Shown here one piece after another: positions 20,501 through 28,700 of a stretch of DNA of 48,163 bases (the stretch's first letter is position 1; every line of letters begins with the position of its first letter). Location of the stretch: NCBI GenBank assembly GCA_015234115.1, contig JADFWP010000020.1, forward strand, positions 1 through 48,163, written 5' to 3'. The DNA comes from Magnetococcales bacterium (lineage in GTDB: Bacteria > Pseudomonadota > Magnetococcia > Magnetococcales > Magnetaquicoccaceae). Both the position numbers and the translations under genes were made by a program. The notes beneath the pieces were generated by a model, which did not search any database, was not told the origin of the DNA, and worked only from the letters and a program-made list of their open reading frames with translations.

Positions 20501-22737
20501 TGATGGTGATCATGCAAAACACCGGCGTCACCCGCTTTGAACTCGATGGGGTCGAGACCGCGCCCTTTGTCTGGCCGTTGGAGAGCGGCAAGTTTGATTT
20601 GAGCTGGGCCTTCGAGGAGCGGGAAGATCGGTTGGCCGTCACCATTGGCTACAATCCGGATCTGTTCGAGGCCGGGCGGATCGAACGGGCTGCCGGCCAT
20701 TTTCAGCAGTTGGTCCGGGCGGTTTGTCGCGATGCCGGGCAGGCCGTGGGTCGGCTGGAGATGGTGACGGATGCGGAGCGGGTGCAGGTGTTGGAAATTT
20801 TTAACGCAACCCAGGCCCGTTATCCGGAGCAGACCATGGTCGATTGCCTTCGGGAGTCGCTCACGCGGCATGCCGGGCGGGTGGCGGTGGTGTGTGACGA
20901 GCGGGAGATGACGTATCGGGAGCTGTGGCAACAGGCGGATCGACTCGCCGATGTGCTGCGCGCCCACGGGGTGGGACCAGGGGTGCTGGTTCCGGTGGTG
21001 ATCGAGCGCAACGCATGGGCTGTCATCGCCTTTCTGGGGGTGTTGCAGGCGGGTGGCGCCTATGTGCCGGTCGATCCCGAATATCCGTCGGCGCGCATCG
21101 GTTTCATGCTGACCGAAACCAATGCCCCGGTCGGGGTGGTGCAGCCCTCCTGTCGTGCGCTGGTGCAAGAGGCTGCGGCGGGCATGATCTGGCTCGATCC
21201 GGATCAGCCCGCCGGGATGGCGCAGCCGGGTCCGGCAGCCGGGATGGATGATCCTGCCTACATGATTTTCACCTCGGGTTCCACGGGTCAGCCCAAGGGG
21301 TGCCTGATCAGCCATCGCAATGTGGTGCGCCTGTTGCGCAATGAGCGGGCGCGCTTTGATTTCGGGCCGGAGGATGTCTGGATCATCGCCCATTCGATCT
21401 GTTTCGACTTTTCGGTCTGGGAGATGTATGGCGCGCTCTTTTTCGGGGGCCGGGTGGTGATTCCCCATCCGGATGAGGTGCGCAATCCGGAGAGCCTGCT
21501 GGCCTTGATCCGGCGCCATCGGGTGACGGTGTTGAATCAGACCCCGGCGGCCTTCAAGAATCTGTTGCACCTGGAAGCGTTGCAACCGGTGCATGATCTG
21601 GATCACCATCTGCGTTACGTTATTTTTGGCGGAGACCGTCTCGAACCGGCTCATCTGCGTCCCTGGGCGGCCTGGTATCCCCTGGATGGGGCGATTCGGC
21701 TGATCAACATGTATGGCATCACTGAAACCACGGTGCATGTGACCTACTGCCTCATTGGCCATGATGCGGTCTTTGGGAGCGAGGGGCGCAGTCCGATCGG
21801 GGTGCCGTTGCCGGAGACGTGCGTGTATGTGTGCGACTCTGTGTGCGACTCTGTGTGCGACTCTGTGTGCGACTCTGTGTGCGACGCGGCGTTGCAATTG
21901 CAACCGATTGGGGTGCCTGGCGAGATTTATGTCGGCGGCAGCGGGGTGGGGATCGGTTATCTGAACCGTCCGGAGTTGAACGCGGCGCGCTTCATCGCCA
22001 ATCCCTTTGTGCCCGGAGCGAGGCTCTATCGCAGCGGCGATCTGGGGATGTGGCGCGAGGATGGCACGCTGGAGCATCTGGGACGCAATGATTTTCAGGT
22101 GCAACTGCGCGGTTTCCGGATCGAGTTGGGCGAGATCGAAGCCCGTCTGGCCGCCCATCCCGGTGTGCGCGAGAGTGTGGTGGTGGCCGATACCGGCAAC
22201 GAGACGCCGCGACTGCTTGCCTATCTGGTCGTGAACGGTTCGGTGGCTGGGTTGGATGAGGCCGCGTTGCGGCTCTATCTGGGGCAGTTCCTGCCGCCTT
22301 ACATGCTGCCTGCCCATTTTATCGTGTTGGACCGGCTGCCATTGACCGCCAATGGCAAGATCGACCGTGCGGCCTTGCCTGCGCCCGATGGGGCGCGGTT
22401 GGCGGCTGCACCGTTGGTGCTGCCACGCAATCAGGCCGAAGCGCGCATTGCGGCGCTGTGGCAAGAGGTGTTGTCGTTGGATGCGGTCGGGGTCGAGGAG
22501 AATTTCTTTGATCTGGGTGGGGATTCGTTGCGGCTGGTGCAGTTGCATGGCCGGTTGCAAGAGGCGTTCGGGCGTGAGATTGCCGTGGTGGATCTGTTCC
22601 GCAAGACCACCATCGCGGCTCTGGCGGAATTTTTGAGCCAGGAGGCGTCGGAAGAACCTGCGGACGCGCTGCGGGATCGCGCCCGGCTGCGTGCCCAACA
22701 GGCCCAGGCTGCCCGTCATCAACGGCGCGGTCGCTAA
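8569..22737 (+). CDS. Tetramodular non-ribosomal peptide synthetase C-A-T/C-A-T/C-A-MT-T/C-A-T
   Basis: 4722 residues from ATG 8569. Module 1: C (~48-490, HHIVCDN at 180), A (~502-1000), T (Ser ~1047). Module 2: C (HHLLTDG ~1237), A (~1551-2050), T (Ser ~2092). Module 3: C (HHIIADG ~2302), A (~2625-3530) interrupted after GFRIELGEIEA by an N-methyltransferase (VLEIGCGTGLL ~3158), T (Ser ~3577). Module 4: C (HHIISDG ~3763), A (~4085-4605), T (GGDSL, Ser ~4653). Pocket residues aligned by eye to GrsA: A1 DLFNNALVYK (Ala-like), A2 DALWLGGTFK (Val-like), A3 DIWEMTADDK (close to the Dab code I remember from PvdL), A4 DFWNIGMVHK (the Thr code). There is no epimerase and no thioesterase. The N-terminal C domain implies that an acyl or polyketide starter is accepted. 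Two odd in-frame inserts (2146-2168, 4421-4439) are listed separately. The PKS follows after 17 bp. Confidence 0.96.
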   Translation: MALSESPPSLSARLAQLSPAQRQLLLDKLRDAKRPASSSPAGDSGPAPLSFAQQRLWFLDQLEGGSAHYNEAVIQEIRGRLRVDRLERALLALAGRHGVLRTAFPEVEEGQVVQQVHPVPERLLEVMAWSHLPAVEQERAWRELAAQEARTPFDLARGPVWRARLVVLAEERFILMLTMHHIVCDNWSARIVLQELLTFYRLACADQPLFLPPLPLQYGDFARWQRAWWQGEVRARQLDYWRRKLAGAPPLIALPTDFPRPPAQSFQGQELAFALDRTLTARLTALGRSHGATPFMTLLAAFAVLLSRFGGGEDLVIGTPVFNRPRRETEGLIGFFINTLLLRLDLADQPDFITLLQRVRATTLEAFDHQETPFEQLVEALQPERSLSHAPLFQVLFVFHNADGPVAALEDLQLTQVDAGLATSAKFDLSLYLVQEADGALHGHWEYATDLFAATTVARWNEFFGMVLQGVAADPGVEVGRLPWLSAGARAELWRLSGDEPLDFPQERGLHHWFEAQVGEHPQAVAVIHGQEGLRYDQLNRSANRLAHALLERGAGPGTLVGVCLERTPDLLIAILAILKTGAGYVPLDPRYPRERLRQMLEGARARWVVTLAALDPVLPESSAERICLDQEAARIAVQSEDNPVWSQHATGLALVIFTSGSTGLPKGVAITHRSVSALLAWAWTRFSAEDLARTLFSTSICFDLSVFEMFLPLSRGATLVLAENALALPDLPVRDQVTLINTVPSAMAELIALRAIPASVRVINLAGEPLTTALADRIYHTTGVERLYNLYGPTEDTVYSTWFLVPRVRHPRVTIGRPIANTRVYVLDPLLQPTPVGVPGELYLAGAGLAWGYLHQPELTAERFLPDPFVRQPGERIYKTGDLVRFLANGELEYLGRLDHQVKLNGFRIELGEIQAVLLRQPQVKEAVVVVWGAGESHQRLVAYVVPASDEVAELAGVLRRAVAACLPAYMVPAHVVVMSALPLTPNGKVDRKALPPPVREEGGAASAFEAPVTPVERVMAELWSDLLGLDRIGRQDHFFALGGHSLLATRLIARLRDRFGGDWSVRQLFDAPVLADLARLVEASTAAVPVADPIARVAHVGDESPLSFAQERLWFLERLGGGEAGVSAYPVVAVLRIVGMVQDRVLEQALQAVLERHALLRAAFPEVRGRPVMRLQPATGFGLQRIDGRGWSDEAVTALIQERVRVPFDLESGPCCRFVWVEQDETGHWLAAVWHHLLTDGWSQGIFVRELALAYGALLKESAPDWPALPIDYRDYVDWQQGRDWSAGLDFWRKHLEGAPPTLELPLARPRPAVKSFRGATVLFQVPATEVAGLRALGERSGVSLFMILLSAFGVLLHRYGQQEDLVIGTPIANRNRRELEPLIGLFVNTLALRLRVQGGQRFVELLEQTRQRCLDAYAHQEVPFEKVVEALQPERTLSQTPLFQVLFALQSVVEATDLFPGLSITPVEWMADTAKFDLALQMEERQDGLWARLEYALELFDPPLMARLAGHYLTLLAAIAADPACTVARLPLMPAGERRALWVDDNATATPYPQEKSIAALFEAWAERTPEAVAVCFGDASITYATLNQRANHLAARLRDLGVGPDQVVGLLTGRSLAMVVGVLGILKAGGAYLPLDPDYPQERLAYLFQEAELSVVLVQEGVMARLPATGATLIALEEYQGAQAGMLVENPSHISGPDSLAYVMYTSGTTGVPKGVAVPQKAVVRLVRDTDYIRFGPDETFLQLAALAFDAATLEIWGALLNGGRLAVMEPGPFSLEALGRALRRYEVTTLWLTAGLFHLMVEQRLEDLRGVRQLLAGGDVLGVPQVQKVRRAFPAMRLVNGYGPTENTTFTCCHTVTDPDGLEGSVPIGRPIANTRVYILDAAGEPVPRGIPGELHAAGDGLARGYFKQPGLTAAAFIDHPSGERMYKTGDRVRLREDGAIEFLGRVDRQIKIRGFRVEPGEIEAALAAHPLVRACAVVVQGGDRLVGYAVLTRPEPEAAALLREDLRGKLPPYMVPAALVMLESMPLTANGKVDRAALPEVALAPAAPDVSDLTPTEAMLAGVWCQLLGLEQVGRSGDFFALGGHSLLATRLVSRMRELFGVEVAMRRLFADSTLSGVARAVEEARQERVGLVKPPLRSCQLPWNSRQGGPRSGGEGELPPSCQLAGDGPLSFAQERLWFLHQLEPDNPFYNIHFGLRLTGRLEVAALERALTGLHARHAMLRAIFPVQEGRAVLRILPLQPVALWCEALPDTPEAIEAAGRAHGTAPFDLAQGPLARYRLQSDGGEVHVLWVTMHHIIADGWSIGVLIRELSALYGALVQGRDPALPVLAIDYVDFIHWQRGWLQGDHLEAELDFWRQRFAGEIPVLRLPTDRPRPARQSFRGSSVRFDVDQALSVALLDLSRRQGVTLNMTLLAVFAVLLSRYSGQKDLVIGSPIANRNQAELEPVIGFFVNTLALRLDLTGDPTFLQLLERVRGVALEAYDHQDLPFEKLVDGLKLVRDLSGNPLFQVMFALQNASREVLALPGLQVELLDARRFAAQFDLVLDLWEGAAGLVGVLEFNTDLFDLATIERMTRHYQTLLKGVVAQPDGRLGALPLLDEAETRLMLPIWHGPERLFDVHKGLHHRIEAQALRTPQRIAARHREEAVDYATLNGRANRLAHRLRAAGVQPGEVVAILLERSVESLVAMLAILKAGGAFLPLDPAYPPGRIRYMLEDSAAATLITRGASGLVAARTIRLDDPVLQAEMAALSSENPELAVAGSALAYVLYTSGSTGLPKGAMVRHDGAINHIDAQVEELAMHAGTAFLQSAPASSDISVWQFLGPLLIGGCTVIVDYAVLLDATLLAAELRRQRVTLIELVPAALKALLDHLESEGGAGLPSLEMAMVTGETVPVPLARQWFGVFPQVPLVNAYGPTEAADDICQHVLRASPDAACLSVPIGKTLANLAIFVVDEWLNRMPIGVPGEICVAGIGVGPGYWRHPERTRESFVANPYATHAHDAVLYRTGDLGRWRADGVLEFMGRLDHQIKLRGFRIELGEIEAVLARHPLVREAAALLWEEADGEKRLVAYAVGDYQKAAEEPLRGEQVALWQALHENSYADSSGRIDGDPTFNTIGWDSNYTGLPLSTVEMREYVGLTCARIRELGPGRVLEIGCGTGLLMFALLPDCRHYRGFDLSQTAIDQLRALQHDPALLARVPGLADARLERRNADDFSGIEAGSFDTVMLCSVVQYFPGIDYLVRVLEGVERVLAPGGAVFVGDVRRLSLLEPFHASVEWFKSGEETTAAKVRQRLMREQELAVDPAFFWALRSRLPRLRHVELLPKRGTVHNEMTRFRYDVVLRFDGPDVEAASLSWQVWHPEHHRPEQMRRLLQDPAWEPMAIRGIANSRCQEARALSARLMRQDAPESETGVDPEEYQALAAEFGCSVAMALDPASQESRYHLVVRRPDQPRWFFPAPELAPRPWRSFGNNPLFEKWAGRITGQIREHLAESLPGYMVPSQVMVLEALPLTPNGKIDRLALPRPERLAVGAQLWEAPQTPVETVLAEIWSAVLGCERVGRRDHFFELGGHSLKATQVISRIHQRLGVELPLRDLFNFPVLADLAVEVAGRGRTVQAAIPAQPDAETHPVSHAQRRLWVLSRIPAASVAYNMPGALLLTGALQPEAFAEALRQLVARHDSLRTTFVSLDGVLRQKIHADRIPDLEWVDLSGFEAPEEAARAWIREAALVPFDLEQGPLVRVAVLRLAASRAVLFVNLHHIISDGWSETVLVREFVRLYAGLSRGRAMELPRLRIQYRDYAHWQNRFLEGEAGQRSARYWQAQLAAPLPTLNLPTDRPRPAIKSYRGAEWSCVLDAGLVEGLNALARLHRASLFMLLTALVQVQLARYSGQEEILVGCPVAGRDHPDLEGQIGFYVNTLVLRARVRSEESFATLLDQVRDTVSQALEHQSYPFDRLVDELRLERDVSRNPLFDVMVIMQNTGVTRFELDGVETAPFVWPLESGKFDLSWAFEEREDRLAVTIGYNPDLFEAGRIERAAGHFQQLVRAVCRDAGQAVGRLEMVTDAERVQVLEIFNATQARYPEQTMVDCLRESLTRHAGRVAVVCDEREMTYRELWQQADRLADVLRAHGVGPGVLVPVVIERNAWAVIAFLGVLQAGGAYVPVDPEYPSARIGFMLTETNAPVGVVQPSCRALVQEAAAGMIWLDPDQPAGMAQPGPAAGMDDPAYMIFTSGSTGQPKGCLISHRNVVRLLRNERARFDFGPEDVWIIAHSICFDFSVWEMYGALFFGGRVVIPHPDEVRNPESLLALIRRHRVTVLNQTPAAFKNLLHLEALQPVHDLDHHLRYVIFGGDRLEPAHLRPWAAWYPLDGAIRLINMYGITETTVHVTYCLIGHDAVFGSEGRSPIGVPLPETCVYVCDSVCDSVCDSVCDSVCDAALQLQPIGVPGEIYVGGSGVGIGYLNRPELNAARFIANPFVPGARLYRSGDLGMWREDGTLEHLGRNDFQVQLRGFRIELGEIEARLAAHPGVRESVVVADTGNETPRLLAYLVVNGSVAGLDEAALRLYLGQFLPPYMLPAHFIVLDRLPLTANGKIDRAALPAPDGARLAAAPLVLPRNQAEARIAALWQEVLSLDAVGVEENFFDLGGDSLRLVQLHGRLQEAFGREIAVVDLFRKTTIAALAEFLSQEASEEPADALRDRARLRAQQAQAARHQRRGR
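15004..15080. repeat. Family 1 palindromic element inserted in frame in the NRPS gene
   Basis: TGCCAGTT occurs at 15004-15011 and again at 15073-15080. Between them lie two hairpins: ACCGTGGAaCTCCC with its complement (15012-15043) and GGGGGGTGAGGGGG with CTCCCCCC (15045-15068), then CATCA. The second hairpin and the CATCATGCCAGTT end match the intergenic copies at 8425-8506. The period is 69 nt (23 codons), so the frame is kept. It encodes a Pro/Gly/Ser-rich stretch with a repeated SCQL, in the linker between T2 and C3. Confidence 0.8.
21829..21885. repeat. 12-bp tandem repeat (4.75 copies) in adenylation domain 4
   Basis: GTGTGCGACTCT is repeated exactly four times (21829-21876), followed by a 9-nt partial copy. 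It is read as VCDS x4 plus VCD. It lies between core motifs A5 (NMYGITE) and A6 (GEIYVGG), where normal domains read VYVLDAALQ-like sequence. The array therefore adds about 16 residues, including 4 extra Cys, without a frameshift. Confidence 0.9.
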
Positions 22738-22754
22738 GGAGTGATGGAGAGAGC

Positions 22755-25700
22755 ATGAGCGATTCGTCAGCGCGCATTGCGGTGATCGGCATGGCCGGGC
22801 GTTTTCCGGGCGCGGCGGATCTGCGCCAGTTCTGGGAAAATCTGGCGGGAGAGGTGGAGTCGATCACCTTTTTTACCCCCGAGGCCCTGATTGCGGCGGG
22901 TGTGGATCCGGCAGTGGCGCAACATCCCGATTATGTCCCGGCCAACGGGGTTCTGGAGGGGGTGGAGTGGCTGGATGCCGCCTTTTTCGGTCTCACCCCG
23001 CGCGAGGCCGAAGCCACCGATCCTCAGCACCGCCTGATGCTGGAGTGCGCCTGGGAGGCGCTGGAAAATGCCGGATACGTCCCGAACCGGCTCACCATTC
23101 CGGTCGGCGTCTTTGCCGGATGCGGCCCAAGCTCGTATTTGTTGCATAATCTGCTGCCCAATGTCGGATTTCTCGCCAGTGTCGATGATTTCCAGTTGCT
23201 GGTTGGCAACAACAAGGATTTCGCTCCGACCCGCATCTCCTACAAACTGAATCTCAAGGGGCCAAGTCTCAACATCAGCACCGCCTGTTCCACCTCGCTG
23301 GTGGCGGTGCAGACCGCCTGTCAGGCTCTGCTGGATTATCAATGCGATCTGGCCCTGGCCGGAGGGGCGGGGATCCATCTGCCCCAGGAGCAGGGGTATC
23401 TTTATCACAAAAACGGCATCGGCTCGCCCGATGGCCACTGCCGCCCTTTTGATGCCGCTGCCCAGGGCACGGTCAACGGCAACGGGGTGGGGATGGTGGT
23501 GCTGAAACGGTTGGAAGAGGCGCTGGACGATGGGGATTTCATTTATGGCGTGATCGCGGGCGCGGCCATCAACAACGATGGCGCGGACAAGATCGGCTTC
23601 ACCGCGCCGAGCGTTTCCGGCCAGGCCGAAGTGATCGCCACCGCGCTGGCGTTGGCCGGCTTCGAGCCAGAGACCCTCTCCTGTGTCGAAACCCACGGCA
23701 CGGCCACCGAGTTGGGCGACCCCATCGAGATCGAAGCCTTGAGCCGCGCCTTTGGTCCGGGTCTGACTTCCGGGCAGTGCGCCATCGGTTCGGTCAAAAG
23801 CAACATCGGCCATCTGGACGAAGCCGCCGGGGTGGCAGGATTGATCAAAACCCTGCTCGCCCTGACCCACAAGACCCTGCCCGCCTCGCTCCACTACCAC
23901 GCGCCCAACCCGAAGATCCCTTTTGCCAAGACTCCGTTCCAGGTCAATGCCCGCACCCGTCCCTGGCCAGCGGGTTCAACCCCGCGCCGGGCGGCGGTCA
24001 GTTCGTTCGGCATTGGCGGCACCAATGCCTCGGTGATGGTGGAAGAGGCGCCGTTGCGGGAGGGGTCGGCTCCGTCTCGCGACACACAGGTCTTGATGCT
24101 CTCTGCCCGCACGCCCCAGGCGCTGGAGCAGGCCGTCGCGCGGCTGGCCCAATGGTTGGAGGAGAATCCAGGCGCGAATCTCGCCGATGTCGCCTATACC
24201 TTGCAGGTGGGGCGGGCGCAGTTCCGGCAGCGTCGGGCCGTGCCGTGTCGCAGCCGGGCAGAGGCCCTGGTCGCCTTGCGTGCGGGGCAGGGGCTGGTTG
24301 GCCAGTGGGAAGGGTCCGAATCCCGGCCTGTGGTATGGCTTTTTCCTGGTCAGGGGACGCAACGGATCCGGATGGGCGCGACTCTTTACGCCTCCGAATC
24401 GCTCTTTCGGGCGTTGGTGGACCAGTGCGCCCAGGGGCTGGTGCCCCATTTGGGGTTTGATCTGCGCAGCGTGTTGTTTCCCGCCGCCGGTCAGGAGGAG
24501 CAGGCCAGGGCGCGTTTGATCCGCACCGACCTCGCCCAGCCTGCCTTGTTCGTGATCGAATATGCCCTGGCCAAACTTTGGATGGCCTGGGGAATCACGC
24601 CGCAGGCCATGCTTGGCCACAGTCTGGGCGAATATGTCGCAGCCTGTCTGGCCGGGGTTTTCACCCTGGAGGAGGCCTTGAAGATCACCGCGCTGCGCGG
24701 GCGGTTGATGCAATCCATGCCTGCCGGGGCCATGGTGGCGGTGGTGTTGCCGGAAGAGCCATTCCGGGCCTTGCTGACCCGTCACGATCTGGCCCTGGCG
24801 GCCCATAACGGGCCGCAGCATTGGGTGGCTGCCGGGACGTTCGCGGCGATTGCCGCGCTGGAAGCGGAATTGACCGAACGGGAGATTCCCTGGCAACGTC
24901 TGGCCACCTCCCATGCCTTTCACTCCGCGCTGATGGCGCCGATCCTGGCCCCGTTCGAGGCGGCGTTGCGGCACTGTCGTCTGCAACCGCCCAGCCTGCC
25001 CTTTTTGTCCAATTTGACCGGCCACTGGATCACGCCGCAGCAGGCGACCGATCCGGGTTACTGGTCTGCCCATCTGCGCCAGGCCGTGCGTTTTGCCGAC
25101 GGGGTGGCGGAATTGTCCCGGACGCTGCCCAAGGCGCTTTATTGGGAGTTGGGGCCGGGCCGGGTGCTGACCAGTCTGGTGAGAAAAAATCTTGGCAACG
25201 CCGTCGAACTTCTGACCGGCGAGGAGGGGGACGAATGCGCGACCCTGGGACGCTTGTTCGTCGCGGGGGTGGGAATCGACTGGAAAGGGTTTTATGCGGG
25301 CGAGCGCCGGATGCGTTGTCCCCTGCCGGGCTATCCTTTCGAGCGGCAACGCTATTGGGTGGAGTCGCGGGTTGCTCCCCCCGCTCCCCAGGTTGCCTCC
25401 GGGGGGGTGGATGGCTGGCTCTATCAGCCGGTCTGGAAAGCTCTCCCGCTGCGGCCTGCGCCGGTCACGGCTGCGCGCTGGCTGGTGTTTCTGGATGATT
25501 GGGGGTTGGGTGCGGCGCTGGTTTCCGCCCTGCGTGCGCAGGGGGAGTCGGTGGTCACGGTGCGGGTCGGAGTCGGCTTTGAACGGTTGGGTGCGGAGGC
25601 GTTTGCGCTGGTCCCGGAGCGCGGAGCGGATTATCAGCGATTGATCCAGGCCGCCGGCCCTGTGCAACGGGTGGCTCATCTGTGGCTGGTTTCGGGCCAT

Positions 25701-28700
25701 GGAGACTCCTGCGCTCTGGCGCACGGATTTGAGAGTCTGCTGCATCTGGCCCGTGCGCTGGAACCGATCCAGGACGAGGTGCGCATTGGCGTGGTCACCA
25801 CCCGACTGGATCGATATCCGGAAAAAGCCCTGGTGCAAGGACCGGTCAAGGGGATCGGGCTGGAGTATCCGGGTCGGAGCTGTTGTGCCGTGGAATTGGC
25901 ATGGAGCGGCGATGTTCCCGTGGCAGGCTGGATGGTGGACGGGATCTTGTCAGAGATCCGTGCGGGGGGTGCATCCGGCGGGTTGGTGGCGTTGCACGAG
26001 GATCGACGGTCGATTCTGGCGCACGAACCGATCATGTCGCCGTCATGGCCTGTGGCGACCGGCTGGCGCGCAGGCGGGGTTTATCTGATCACCGGGGGCA
26101 CCGGGGGCATGGGGTTGGCCATGGCCGAACATCTGGTGCGGCGCCATCGGGCCAAAGTGATTTTGATCAGCCGTTCCGGAGCATCGGCAGCATTGACCGG
26201 GCGGATCGCCGCCTGGGGCGGAGAGGTGTTGGTTCTGGCGGCGGATGTGGCGGATCGGGAGGCCATGACCAGGGCGCTTGATCAGGCCAGAGAGCGGTTT
26301 GGCGCGATCCACGGGGTGATTCATGCGGCCGGAATCGCGGATGGCGGGCTGATCTGGAGCCGCACCCCGGCCCAGGATCAGGCGGTGCTGGCTCCCAAGT
26401 TCCAGGGGTTGCGGGTGCTGGAGCAGGTATTGGATTTTGCCGCTCTGGATTTCCTGCTGCTTTGTTCGGCCTTGAGCGGCGTGACCGGGGCCTTCGGGCA
26501 GGTGGCCTATGGGGCAGCGAACGCCTTTCTGGATCACTATGCCGCCTCCATGCGGGCGCGTCATGGTTTGCGCGTGACGGCTCTGGCCTGGGATGGCTGG
26601 CGCGAAACCGGCATGGCCAAAGAGAGTGCCGCCTCCATGGGGCGTCATCGGCTGGATCATCCGTTGTTTGCGTCCATGGCCCACGATGGCGCCCGCATCG
26701 TCTATGCTGCGATCCTGCATGCCAACGACTGGTTGCTGGACGAACACCGCATCGCCGGCATGCGGGTCTTGCCGGGGACCGCCTATCTGGATCGGGCGTT
26801 GGCCGCGATGCAGTTGAAAACCGGCGGCAGTGCGTTTGAAATGGCCGATTTTTTCTTTGTGGCGCCATGGGTGCTGGAAGCGGACGAAACCCGGACCCTG
26901 GAAGTGGTGCTGGAAGAGCAGGCCGAAGGGGTGCATTGCACCATCCGCAGTGCCTCGGCGCCGGGTGTCTGGATCGAACACGCCCAGGGCCGGATGCGGG
27001 TGGTGGAGGCGGAGCGGAAACGGGGGGAGATCGGGCAACTGCAAGCGACGCTGGAGGCGTCACGGGTCGGGCTGGAGCGGTTCGCCCCGCGTCTCGGCGC
27101 CCTGGGAGTCCACTGGCATTGCCTGCGACAGGTCGGCCTGCGTGACGGGGAAGGTGACGGGGAAGGGGTGGCGTTGCTGGAGCTTGCCCCGGCGTATGAG
27201 GAGGAGTTGATCGCTCATCCTCTGCATCCGGCCCTGCTGGATGTGGCGACCGGCTTGCTGGTGCTGGCGGGCCATGGGGCGGAAGAGGGGATGTTGCCGT
27301 TCGGGTATGCCCGGTTGACCTGGTTCCAGCCGCTGCCCCGGCGCGTGATCAGCCAGGTGCGGGTGGTGGCGCGGAGCGGCGATCAGGTCACGTTTGATGT
27401 CAACCTGTATGACGAAACCGGTTTGTTGCTGGTCGAGGTGCGGGGGTATTCCCTGCGTGCGGTGCGCACTCCCCGCAGTGCCGAGAATTTCCGGGTTCGG
27501 ATCGTGACTCCGGGTGATCTGGAAAGCCTGACCCTGGTTCCTGTCGAGCGTCCGGCACCGGGTGCCGGGCAGGTGGAGCTGGCGGTGGCCTGTGTGGGGC
27601 TGAATTTCAAGGAGGTGCTGTTCGCCCTGGGATTGTTGCCCGAGGCGCCGGATCCGGCGGTGGTGGCGTTTGGGCTGGAGTGTTCTGGCGTGGTGAGCCG
27701 GGTCGGGGCCGGGGTCGAGGGGCTGGCGGTCGGGGATCGGGTGATGGCCTTTGCGTCGGAGGCGCTGGGCCGTCATGTGGTGGTGGATGCGCAAGCCGTG
27801 GTGGCGGTTCCGGCGGGTCTGTCGCTGGAGCAGGCGGCGACCGTTCCGGCGGCTTTTGTCACTGCCTATTATGCCCTGGTGGAACTGGCCCGTCTGCAAC
27901 CCGGCGAGAAAATTCTGATTCACTCGGCAACCGGCGGGGTGGGGCTGGCGGCGGTTCACATTGCCCGCTGGATCGGGGCCGAAATTTTTGCCACGGCGGG
28001 CAATCCGGAGAAACGGGCCTATCTCTCCGGATTGGGCATTCAAACGGTGCTCGATTCCCGTTCGCTGGATTTTGTCGCTGCGGTGCGGAACGCCACCCAG
28101 GGCCGGGGGGTGGATGTGGTGCTGAATGCCCTGGCAGGAGAGTATTTGTCGAAAAGTCTCGGGTTGTTGGCCCCGTTTGGCCGTTTTCTGGAGTTGGGGG
28201 TGCGGGACTTTTACGCCAACCGTGGCCTGGATCTGGCGCCTTTTGTGCACAATCTGTCGTTTTTTGCCGTGGGCGTTGGCGTGGGCATGCCGGGCTTCGC
28301 CAGACTCTTTGCCAAGGTCGCGGAACACCTCGCGCACCAGGATTTCGCGCCTCTGCCCGTGCAGCTTTTCCCCCTGGCCCGGATGGCGGATGGCTTCCGG
28401 CTCATGTCCCAGGCTCGACACATCGGCAAGGTGGTGATCGCGGTGGGGGGCAGCGATGCTTCAGCGCCGCAGAGCATCGGCCTGACCACAGCCCAGGGGT
28501 TGGAAATTCTCGACCGGGTGGTGAATCTTGCCGATCCTCCGGCCCGGATTGTGGTTTCTCTCCAGGAGTTGGGGCAGCGGATCGCCACGGCGGCCCATGT
28601 CGATGCGGTCATTCCCGTCACGCCTGGCGCGACCCATGCCCGGCCAGATCTGGGAATCGCCTTTGTGCCAGTGCAGGGGGCAACGCAGCAGGCTGTGGCC

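Noticed and set aside
21829-21885. CRISPR-like array
   Set aside because: Units are 12 bp and contiguous with no spacers; this is a simple tandem repeat in a coding frame.
17893-22722. Minus-strand open frame of 1609 codons
   Set aside because: Antisense to NRPS modules 3-4, same low-complexity composition.
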